Source: Paenibacillus ferrarius (GTDB lineage: Bacteria; Bacillota; Bacilli; Paenibacillales; NBRC-103111). From it: a DNA stretch of 64,000 nt. The notes under the pieces were generated by a model that was not told the DNA's origin, did no database searches, and saw only the letters and a program-made list of their open reading frames with translations. Positions 1-7,139 of the stretch are shown one piece after another. The stretch spans positions 142,559 to 206,558 of the forward strand of contig NZ_MBTG01000011.1 in the NCBI RefSeq assembly GCF_002027705.1, read 5' to 3'. Both the position numbers and the translations under genes were made by a program. How positions within the stretch are numbered: the first letter of the stretch is position 1; the number at the start of each line of letters is the position of its first letter.

Positions 1-96
1 GCGTAACAGCGCTGCTTCAAAGGTTTGAAAGTCCGCTTTGCACCAAATCAATCCGTTAGAAATAAAAAATTAAAAATAATGAAGGAGTGTTTCTAA

Positions 97-498
97 ATGA
101 ATTTGTCTATCAAAAAATCTTTCTCGATGATGATGTTGGTATTTGTCCTCGTTCTTGCTTTTGCAGTTCCAGCTTTCGCCGCAAGCAAATCCTATGAATT
201 CTACTACAACGGGAGTGCCACTTCCCCTTACAACTCTCATGTTAGCGGATTTATTGTCGGTTCCGCGGACGTAACAGGAACAACGGTTACTGTCACTCTG
301 ACAGGCAATACCTATGGCGATTTGAAAGCGGACAACGGTTCCGGTACATTCGTTACTGCGTCCAAATCCATTAATAGCAGCGGCAACTCGGTATTCACTT
401 TCACTAATTCCGACCCAACGGAAGATATTGATACTCAGCTTTACGTAAATGCCGGACCTCATTCGCAAACATATAATCTTACTATTCACTGGAAATAA
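97..498 (+). CDS. Small secreted NEAT-like protein
   Basis: A 133-residue exported protein. Residues 1-29 form a signal peptide (two Lys, a long Leu/Val/Met core, AFA-A cleavage). The mature part of about 104 residues is rich in Ser, Thr, Gly and Asn and alternates as beta strands. It opens with a YEFYYNGS...SPYNSHVSG stretch that resembles the start of a NEAT haem-binding domain. No Cys, membrane tail or sortase motif is visible, so it should be released or bound non-covalently. The start is fixed by AAGGAG 9 nt before the ATG. It precedes a multi-NEAT SLH protein and a sortase B gene, which suggests a haem shuttle role like IsdC or secreted Isd haemophores. That role is inference: I see no clear YxxxY ligand motif here. 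No Fur box was recognised in the 96 bases upstream. Confidence 0.75.
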   Translation: MNLSIKKSFSMMMLVFVLVLAFAVPAFAASKSYEFYYNGSATSPYNSHVSGFIVGSADVTGTTVTVTLTGNTYGDLKADNGSGTFVTASKSINSSGNSVFTFTNSDPTEDIDTQLYVNAGPHSQTYNLTIHWK

Positions 499-619
499 TA
501 CAGTGTCCAAGAGACGCTGATAAGTCAATGCGCCGAGGTGAAACGTGATCCATCCTGATCGCTTTCGCTTTGGCGCTTGCCTTTGCTCCAAGACCGAATA
601 AGAAGGAGTGTACATAAAG

Positions 620-3600
620 TTGAAGAGCCATTTGAAACAAATCATGGCCGTATGGGTTTCGCTAGCCTTGTTCCTGTCCTCGCTTCTATCTGCCTTGTCT
701 ATCGATACCGGTACGGCAAAGGCGGCTGGTGCGATCCCGGACAACGATTACGCAGTTACCTACAGATATTTAAAAGACGGGGCGACCGATTCATCCGCTG
801 CCAATATTTATTTGTCCGTACCAGGCTCAGGCAAGCTCATTGTGAAGGACGGGAGCTTGAAGTTCGAGCATCAAATTACGCAAAAATACTACAGCTATTT
901 CAAATACATCGGTTTTCGCAAAGCAGGTTCCGCCAAGGCGGTAATTAATCCTGATACACAGCAAATTACAGGTTTGGACGGTTATCAGAATTACCCGGTC
1001 CGGGCTTCTGCCGACGGTTCGGGCAACTGGACTACGACAATTCCAATGGAGGATATTGTTAAGAAGCCGGATGTGCTTATGCATGTCGTTATCAAAGATG
1101 ATCCTGAGTACCCCCCCGGATTTGTATACGATAACTGGTACAACGTTCAGCTGGAAATCGATACAAGCGGTTTGCCGGGCAATAACAACGCTGGGAATTG
1201 CGTCTATGCAGAGCAGCCCATTACCTTACCCCAACTGCAAGATTTGATTACTGTTTCCAAGTCCGTCTATGCAAGCACGTACGAAGGAACCGATTATGGA
1301 AATTATCCGGCAGGCTCCAAGCAGCCGTTGTATACGAACATTGTGCTCGCGGATAACTTTGTCGCTATGGGGAGCACGGCGCCTGAACTGGTGAAAGCCG
1401 TTTTTACTTCACTTACGGCGGCATTGAACACATTCCAGTACGAGGTTGTTTCGAAAGTAGATAAAAGCGATCTCCGCTCGCTCGTTCATACGGCTCTGAA
1501 AGATCAGGCGAGTATGCATGAAGCAGGATACGTGGAGTGTAAAGAGGGCTATAACTATCCTCCTGTCACACCAGGCGAATATACCAAAGGCTCTAAAGAG
1601 AGTACACAGCTTTATTTGGGTAAAGCGCAAACTGTGCTGTTGAACGTTTACGCGACAGCAGCTAATGTGACCAAAGCGATCAATCAGCTTAAAGGTTATA
1701 CAAGCAATGAGTACGTTGTCTCCGAACCGGTTAAGCTGATCATCCTCGATTCGCTGAATCCGACATCGGCACCGTCGCAGAAAGCTCCGGAGATTGCCGG
1801 TACGGCTGATCTCATTCAACCAAGAGATAATAACAGCGAATATGTAAGAGCCAATCTCACATTCAATGGAACAGCGCCTTCCGAGGTGGTTCAGTCTACC
1901 CCTGAGGGATGGAGCCAGAACAATGGCGCGGGCTTCATGAAAGATGGATTGGATTATGCGAATGAAGCCAACCGGGCGCTGCTGCTTGCCAAAAGCTCCA
2001 ATGCGCAAAAGAACGTATATCAAGTGCTCGTTCGCGGAGCAGCCGTTGACAATACGAAATGGGAAGGCCGCTCTTATCTTCGTTATAAGCTGAATGGTAT
2101 AACGAAAGAAGTTTATATCAGCTACAACGGCAATCAGCTCGACGCCTTGAACAAAGTGGTTGGCGACACCCAAAAGTATGTCGATTCAGCGGTGGCGCTG
2201 CCTAACGCCGAGCAGACTTATGCGGCTGCCAAGTCGGCACTGCAAGCGAAGCTGGCTGCAGCCAAAGCAACGACGGCTAATTTGGCGGCACCCCGGACGC
2301 AAATAGAAGCAGCCAGTTCAGGATTGGCACAGGCGCTGGATGATTTTAAAGCAACGTCCGTCATATCTGTTCCAGGACCAGGCGATGGACCGTTAGCTGA
2401 CGGTGTCTATCCGATCGGCTTCCATATTTACAAAAAAGGAACCAGCGAACCGTCGGTCATGTACGACTACGTCGTGGCGAGCAGCGGGAAACTGAATGTG
2501 GAAGGCGGTAACCAATACGTCTCATTTACCTTAAAGCAGAATGCAGAAATTCTCTCATTCAAGACGGAGAGAAAAGGCGCTTTGGTGGAAACTGACAAAA
2601 TTAGCGAAGATACGGCTGCGAATACGCGCGTGATTCGTTTTCCAGTCAGCGATCTTGGCGCTCGCTTGAACGGCTGGGTCAAAATTTATTGGATACTCCC
2701 GCCGCCTATTAATGTGTATGATCACGAATATGAAGTGGAGCTGGCATTCGATAAGCCGGTTATTCCCGAAGATCAGCATGAGCTGAACTTCAGTGTCCTT
2801 CATGCGACGAAAGATGAATTCTCTTCGATGGATAAATATTTCGCAAAGCCGGGCAAGTACAGCGTGGGGAGCGGCAAGGTTAAAGTCACGCTGACGCTGA
2901 AAGACAGTACGATCGTCCCGAGCTTCAAAGTCGAGCAGAACGGCGTTTTGACAGAGACCAAAGTGATCAGCACGGATACGGCAGCGAATACGCGTGTGGT
3001 TCAATTCGAGACGGCCGACCTGACAACGCTGTTAAACGCACAAGTGCACGTTTCGACGAGCTTTAACGGTCAGCCTTACGAAATGGACCATAAAATCCGT
3101 TTGAAACTGTCCCCAACGGACAAAACTGCCTTGAACGCACTTATTGCTTCGGCACAAAGCAAGTTTGATGCGGCTGTTGAAGGAACGGAGGCAGGTAAAT
3201 ATCCTGCAACGGCCAAAGCAGCTTTGCAGGCAGCCATCGAGGCAGCCAAAGCTTCGGCCTTAAGTGCGACTGCTTCCCAGCAGGCGGTGGATGCAGCCGT
3301 CTCATCCTTGCAAAAAGGGATTCAAGTATTCCATGCTTCGATTGTTCTTGAAGAAGCCGACTATTTGATTACACTCCCGACTGCGATTAAAGACAGCACC
3401 GGTGCGCCTATCAGCAACTATGTGTCATCCGAGACCAAGTTAAAGGTGAGCGATGGCAAGCAGGTAGCGACATTTAATTTAAAAGACGGAGTAATCTTGA
3501 AAAAGATTCAAAAGAAAAAAGCTGACGGCGCCCTGGAAGATGTGCTTCCACAAGTTGCGGCTGCGGCTAAACAGAAGAACGAGGTTGCGATTCTGAGCGT

Positions 3601-5119
3601 ATCTTCATTCAGCTTCGATGTGGATCGCACAACTAATTATTTGCTGACATTGGTTGGTGCCGATCAGACGGATCGGGTGTTCGAAATCGCTTTTGCAGAA
3701 CTGGAGCCGACGAAAGTCAATCCCGGAACGGGAGGACCTGGGCCGGTTACACCGGTGAATGTGCACGGGATTTCGGACGGAACGTATAGTATTTCGTATA
3801 AGTTTCTGAAATACAATGCTTCGTCCACTTCTGTCATGCAGGATTACGTAGTTATACCAGGAAAACTGACGGTAAGCCGCAGCTTGATGTTTTTCGAGTT
3901 TACGCTTAAAAACAGTAAAGAAATTCCTGATTTCCAAATCGACAACGGCGGTGGCTTGTCTACACCGGAAGTATCTTCAACGGATGAGAAGAACAACACC
4001 AGAACGTATAAATTCAACGTCACCAATTTGGATGAGAAACTTCATGGATGGATCGATGTTAATTGGCCGGCTATGAATTATGTGCATAAATACGATGTGC
4101 ATCTGGCTTTTGACAGATCGAGTTTAAAAGCTATTGCAGGCGGTGCCGCCCCAGGAGCTGGTGAGAAACCGCTGGCCACTCGGTATACCGCTGGTGAATA
4201 TGTGCTGGAGTACGCGTTCAATGTTCGTGGTTCTGCCAAAAAGGCAGAAGTGGATGTTTATATGAAACATCCCGCGAAGTTCGTCGTCAAAGATGGCAAG
4301 AGCTATTTGCAAGTGACGGTGGCCAACAAAGAAGTGAAGTCGCTGAAGATCGATAATAATGGAACTTTGACGGAAGCGGAGATCGTATCGACGAACGCGA
4401 AAGACAATGAAAAAACGTTGCAGTTCCCGATAACGGATACCGACTCCAAAGTCATGGCGCAAATCACGACCCAAGGCCAATATTCAGGCGATTACAAAGT
4501 GGAATTCGTCTGGGACAGTTTCAGCATTAAGCCATATAAAGAGCAGCCAAAGGAAGTAGACGTGGTTAAGCCGCCGGTTGTTGCTGTCAACGTGTTCAGC
4601 GATGTTGAGAAACATTGGGCCAAAGCGCTCATTGAGCGCGCCATTAAGCTGGGATTGGTAAGTGGATATGAAGACCAAACTTTCCGTCCTGACAACCGGA
4701 TTACACGCGCAGAGTTTGCTGTGCTGCTAAGCAGAGTATTGAAGCTGGAAGCGGGCAAAGAGCCGTTAAGCTTCACGGATGCATCCGATATACCGACGTG
4801 GGTGAAGCCGCAGCTTACTTCCATTATTAAGGCCGATATAATGAACGGTTATGAAGACGGCACCTTCCGGGCGGACCGGGATATCAGCCGTGCGGAACTG
4901 GCTGTGATCGTAACACGGGCGCTCAAGTTGAAAGTGGATGCGAACGCGAAGCCGAGCTTCGCAGATGTGGAGAGCATTCCATCATGGGCGCAAGCTGAAG
5001 TGGCGGCAGCTCATGAGCAGGGCATACTCAGCGGGAGAGACAACAATGTGTTCGCACCGAATGAAAGTGCCACACGTGCCGAAGCCGTCTCGTTAATTCT
5101 AGCTTTATATCATGAATAA
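620..5119 (+). CDS. Multi-NEAT, SLH-anchored haem-binding surface protein
   Basis: A 1499-residue secreted protein, probably a haem receptor held on the cell wall by SLH domains. A signal peptide spans about residues 1-36. NEAT modules lie at about 41-186, 592-714, 720-832, 1051-1168 and 1188-1304, with more degenerate ones near 366-506 and 912-1031. Alpha-helical, Ala-rich spacers of FIVAR type lie between them (about 196-336, 510-580, 833-907). Four modules keep the haem-ligand YxxxY pair: Y170/Y174, Y700/Y704, Y1154/Y1158 and Y1288/Y1292. The third has Y820 and H824 instead. Three SLH repeats (about 1326-1378, 1384-1439, 1446-1499) end the protein and carry the GYxDxTFxPxxxITRAE pattern. 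I chose the TTG at 620 because AAGGAG at 603-608 lies 11 nt upstream; the in-frame GTG at 608 overlaps that ribosome site. A hairpin terminator follows. NEAT function is established for the family; haem as the substrate is inferred. Confidence 0.9.
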   Translation: MKSHLKQIMAVWVSLALFLSSLLSALSIDTGTAKAAGAIPDNDYAVTYRYLKDGATDSSAANIYLSVPGSGKLIVKDGSLKFEHQITQKYYSYFKYIGFRKAGSAKAVINPDTQQITGLDGYQNYPVRASADGSGNWTTTIPMEDIVKKPDVLMHVVIKDDPEYPPGFVYDNWYNVQLEIDTSGLPGNNNAGNCVYAEQPITLPQLQDLITVSKSVYASTYEGTDYGNYPAGSKQPLYTNIVLADNFVAMGSTAPELVKAVFTSLTAALNTFQYEVVSKVDKSDLRSLVHTALKDQASMHEAGYVECKEGYNYPPVTPGEYTKGSKESTQLYLGKAQTVLLNVYATAANVTKAINQLKGYTSNEYVVSEPVKLIILDSLNPTSAPSQKAPEIAGTADLIQPRDNNSEYVRANLTFNGTAPSEVVQSTPEGWSQNNGAGFMKDGLDYANEANRALLLAKSSNAQKNVYQVLVRGAAVDNTKWEGRSYLRYKLNGITKEVYISYNGNQLDALNKVVGDTQKYVDSAVALPNAEQTYAAAKSALQAKLAAAKATTANLAAPRTQIEAASSGLAQALDDFKATSVISVPGPGDGPLADGVYPIGFHIYKKGTSEPSVMYDYVVASSGKLNVEGGNQYVSFTLKQNAEILSFKTERKGALVETDKISEDTAANTRVIRFPVSDLGARLNGWVKIYWILPPPINVYDHEYEVELAFDKPVIPEDQHELNFSVLHATKDEFSSMDKYFAKPGKYSVGSGKVKVTLTLKDSTIVPSFKVEQNGVLTETKVISTDTAANTRVVQFETADLTTLLNAQVHVSTSFNGQPYEMDHKIRLKLSPTDKTALNALIASAQSKFDAAVEGTEAGKYPATAKAALQAAIEAAKASALSATASQQAVDAAVSSLQKGIQVFHASIVLEEADYLITLPTAIKDSTGAPISNYVSSETKLKVSDGKQVATFNLKDGVILKKIQKKKADGALEDVLPQVAAAAKQKNEVAILSVSSFSFDVDRTTNYLLTLVGADQTDRVFEIAFAELEPTKVNPGTGGPGPVTPVNVHGISDGTYSISYKFLKYNASSTSVMQDYVVIPGKLTVSRSLMFFEFTLKNSKEIPDFQIDNGGGLSTPEVSSTDEKNNTRTYKFNVTNLDEKLHGWIDVNWPAMNYVHKYDVHLAFDRSSLKAIAGGAAPGAGEKPLATRYTAGEYVLEYAFNVRGSAKKAEVDVYMKHPAKFVVKDGKSYLQVTVANKEVKSLKIDNNGTLTEAEIVSTNAKDNEKTLQFPITDTDSKVMAQITTQGQYSGDYKVEFVWDSFSIKPYKEQPKEVDVVKPPVVAVNVFSDVEKHWAKALIERAIKLGLVSGYEDQTFRPDNRITRAEFAVLLSRVLKLEAGKEPLSFTDASDIPTWVKPQLTSIIKADIMNGYEDGTFRADRDISRAELAVIVTRALKLKVDANAKPSFADVESIPSWAQAEVAAAHEQGILSGRDNNVFAPNESATRAEAVSLILALYHE

Positions 5120-5140
5120 TAAGGTTTCTTGAACAGAAGC

Positions 5141-5168
5141 GGGGATACTGAAAAGGTATCCTCGTTTT
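5141..5168 (+). terminator. Rho-independent terminator after the NEAT-SLH gene
   Basis: GGGGATAC and GTATCCTC pair (8 bp, one G-T wobble) around a short A-rich loop and are followed by GTTTTCT, 21 bases after the stop codon. Confidence 0.7.
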
Positions 5169-5173
5169 CTCAC

Positions 5174-5205
5174 CACAATAGAAAGTATACACAATAGAAA
5201 GTATA
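5174..5205. repeat. Perfect 16-bp tandem duplication
   Basis: The 16-mer CACAATAGAAAGTATA occurs twice head to tail (5174-5189 and 5190-5205), between the terminator of the NEAT-SLH gene and the sortase gene. It may be a duplicated regulator site or a slippage product; nothing else supports either reading. Confidence 0.8.
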
Positions 5206-5245
5206 AGTTTTCGGTTCCCGAAAACGTCTTTCTATTTGGCGATAA

Positions 5246-5302
5246 AACCTACCTCTAGACGCGGTCGCTCATCCTCGAATGGCCTCGATAGAGGTTTTCT
5301 CA
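5246..5302 (+). other. Leader hairpin before the sortase gene
   Basis: AAAACCT-ACCTCTA pairs imperfectly with TAGAGGTTTT about 35 bases later, and CTCGA/TCGAG-type steps lie inside the loop. The 3' arm runs into TTTTCT, so it could be a weak terminator or leader structure. It ends about 30 bases before the sortase start. Confidence 0.3.
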
Positions 5303-5334
5303 TGAAACCGGACAGCAAAGGAAGTCATTGTTGA

Positions 5335-6117
5335 ATGCATGTGCTGCGCAAAGCTTGGATAGCTGCAGCTGCAGCTGCTTGTCTGTATGCTGCTTTTCGA
5401 TTGACCGCGATCGGTTGGGGATACTACGAAAACCGTAAAGTTTTAGCAGATATAAGCGATATATATAAGCAGGCTCAATCTCAGGAAGCGGGTCGTGCCC
5501 AGTCTGCAAGTGAAAGCGTCTACGGCAAAGATCATGAGACCGTCCAGCAAGTTCGGGTCGGTTTCGAAGCATTGTTGAAGCTGAACCCCGATTTCACAGG
5601 CTGGATTAAGTTGAAAGACAGCCATATCGATTATCCCGTTATGCAGGGGGACGATAACGAGACGTATCTAACCCGCAATGCGAAGGGCGAATCTTCTAGC
5701 GCCGGCAGCATTTTTATGGATTACCGCAATGACCCGAATACGGAGCAGAGGCATCTTATTCTCTATGGCCATCGGATGAAAGATGGCACGATGTTTGGCG
5801 ATTTAAAGCATTTTGTGGATGAGCCCTATTATCTGACGCATCGTCAATTTCGCTTCGACACCTTGACGGCTTCCTATGTGGCCGAGGTGTTTTCGGCTTA
5901 TTATACGACGACTGATTTTAATTATATCGAGACGGATTTTGCCGATGATGAGGCATTCCTTCGTTTTTCGGAGAGTATTCAGGGGAAATCTCTATTTGCC
6001 AGCGATATGACATTGACTTCCAAAGATCGCATCCTGACATTGTCAACTTGTGACTATCTTCTGGATCCAGTGAACGGCCGCTTTGTCGTCCATGCCCGTT
6101 TGAAGCGATTGGACTGA
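5335..6117 (+). CDS. srtB: Class B sortase
   Basis: A 260-residue membrane-anchored cysteine transpeptidase, the usual length for class B. An N-terminal hydrophobic segment (about 6-22, preceded by RK) holds it in the membrane with the catalytic domain outside. The catalytic residues are visible: H146 in LYGHRMKDGTMFGDL, C239 in the class B signature TLSTC, and R249 in GRFVVHARL. GGAAG lies about 9 nt before the ATG. In Isd systems SrtB attaches a NEAT protein to peptidoglycan through an NPQTN-type signal. Here the neighbouring NEAT protein ends in SLH domains and the small secreted protein has no sorting signal, so no substrate is visible nearby. It is probably co-regulated with the upstream haem genes although a terminator lies between them. 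Confidence 0.92.
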   Translation: MHVLRKAWIAAAAAACLYAAFRLTAIGWGYYENRKVLADISDIYKQAQSQEAGRAQSASESVYGKDHETVQQVRVGFEALLKLNPDFTGWIKLKDSHIDYPVMQGDDNETYLTRNAKGESSSAGSIFMDYRNDPNTEQRHLILYGHRMKDGTMFGDLKHFVDEPYYLTHRQFRFDTLTASYVAEVFSAYYTTTDFNYIETDFADDEAFLRFSESIQGKSLFASDMTLTSKDRILTLSTCDYLLDPVNGRFVVHARLKRLD

Positions 6118-6252
6118 ATGGCATGTGGGAGACGAATAGTGTGTTTATGACGAAGGAATTGTGAATCCCAGTCATAGGGAAAAGGGTGACGAGGTTTTCC
6201 GTAAGCCAAATTTAGGATATAAGCGTCGATAGATGATAGGGTTTATAATTCC

Positions 6253-6535
6253 ATGTGGAATGAAGAGGTTTCCAGATCAGATCAGATCAGATCTGATCTG
6301 ATCAATTCAGTTCAATTCAGTTCAGTTCGCCCGAGCGTAAAAACCTGCGAAAATACAGGAATTTCCGGGCGAATTCGGTTAAAAAGTGGAAATGCCTGCG
6401 ATTGTGCAGGCATTTTTATCTTTTTCAGCCGATCATCCAGAAAAAGCCTCGAAAGCCTGCACAAACGCAGGAATTTAACAGTTGAGGCTCATCCAAGAGT
6501 AAAAAAGATGCATAATTGCAGGTTTAGAGCAAGCA
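6253..6535 (+). repeat. Dispersed four-palindrome repeat, copy 1
   Basis: A non-coding element that recurs at 28921-29163 with few differences over about 210 bp. It holds CCTGC/ACAGG at 6344-6359, CCTGC/GCAGG at 6395-6410 and 6456-6471, and TGCA/TGCA at 6509-6520, with centres spaced 51, 61 and 51 bp. T-runs follow several palindromes. Copy 1 also carries an expanded GATCA tract absent from copy 2. A 97-codon open frame across it is not kept in copy 2, so it is not a gene. It lies 136 bases after the sortase stop codon. Confidence 0.85.
6280..6303. repeat. 24-bp perfect palindrome of GATCA units
   Basis: GATCA repeats on the left become TGATC repeats on the right, centred between 6291 and 6292, giving 12 bp of perfect symmetry and five overlapping GATC sites. 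It is followed by a degenerate TTCA(A/G) tract to about 6328. Copy 2 of the surrounding element has only one GATCA here, so the tract grew by slippage. Confidence 0.85.
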
Positions 6536-6811
6536 ACTGGAGCTAGAGGTCAGAGAAAGTAGAAGACTCGTCAAGAGATGATCAGAACCTGTAACAGCTA
6601 TAATGAAATATTTCCTGCACACTCCGCAAAGATCTCCTGCCTCGCCTAAAAGTATGAAACGCATGAAGAAATTTTAGGGAGTCGAGCACGTTTGGAAAAG
6701 AGAAAGAGATCAGGAACATTGGTGATTAAGCAAGCAAACTTGGGTGAACAGCTCTTTCCACATTTCCAGCGAGACAATCGGTAGTATTAAAATGTGACAA
6801 ACTGTATATAT
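6536..6811. other. Gene-free stretch, nothing recognised
   Basis: No open frame with a ribosome binding site, no strong hairpin and no match to other parts of the window were seen here. It belongs to a roughly 1-kb gap between the sortase and hydrolase genes. Confidence 0.5.
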
Positions 6812-7020
6812 GAAGGTTTATGTTTCTGCTAACAACGAAATCGCGATCAATGTTCAAGGTTGCGAAAAATTCTATCAGGCGAAGGCTCATCTGAAAATCT
6901 AACAACAGGAAGCTCCTTCAACAACGCAGCATGGAGCGATGTGAAAGTAGGTGCGACTTCCGGAACGGAAACAACTGCAAAACGCCGATTCAACAGGTGT
7001 AACTGTGGTTAATGACATAT
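6812..7020 (+). pseudogene. Possible decayed secreted-protein fragment
   Basis: Short stretches in shifting frames read like a Ser/Thr/Gly-rich extracellular beta-domain. First comes MKVYVSANNEIAINV, then, in another frame from 6899, GSSFNNAAWSDVKVGA, then, after a one-base shift near 6980, ADSTGVTVVND. Each ends quickly at a stop. The composition resembles the small secreted protein at 97-498, but I cannot name a family. It may be chance coding potential. Confidence 0.3.
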
Positions 7021-7139
7021 GACACTTTGGAAAGGCGAATGATGACGAAATGCAACTTGTTGGTATGACAAGTTCCTTGCCATACTTGGATTTAGCCAGA
7101 CGTTATGTGGGCTAAATACGATTCAAGGAGAAATCATTC

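Noticed and set aside
1..96. Fur box before the NEAT locus
   Set aside because: No sequence close to the GATAATGATTATCATT consensus was found in the available 96 bases; the true promoter may lie before the window.
1409..2173. 254-codon minus-strand open frame
   Set aside because: It is a shadow of the NEAT-SLH gene with implausible composition.
6253..6546. 97-codon open frame over repeat copy 1
   Set aside because: The frame is not kept in copy 2, and it begins in simple-sequence DNA without a ribosome site.
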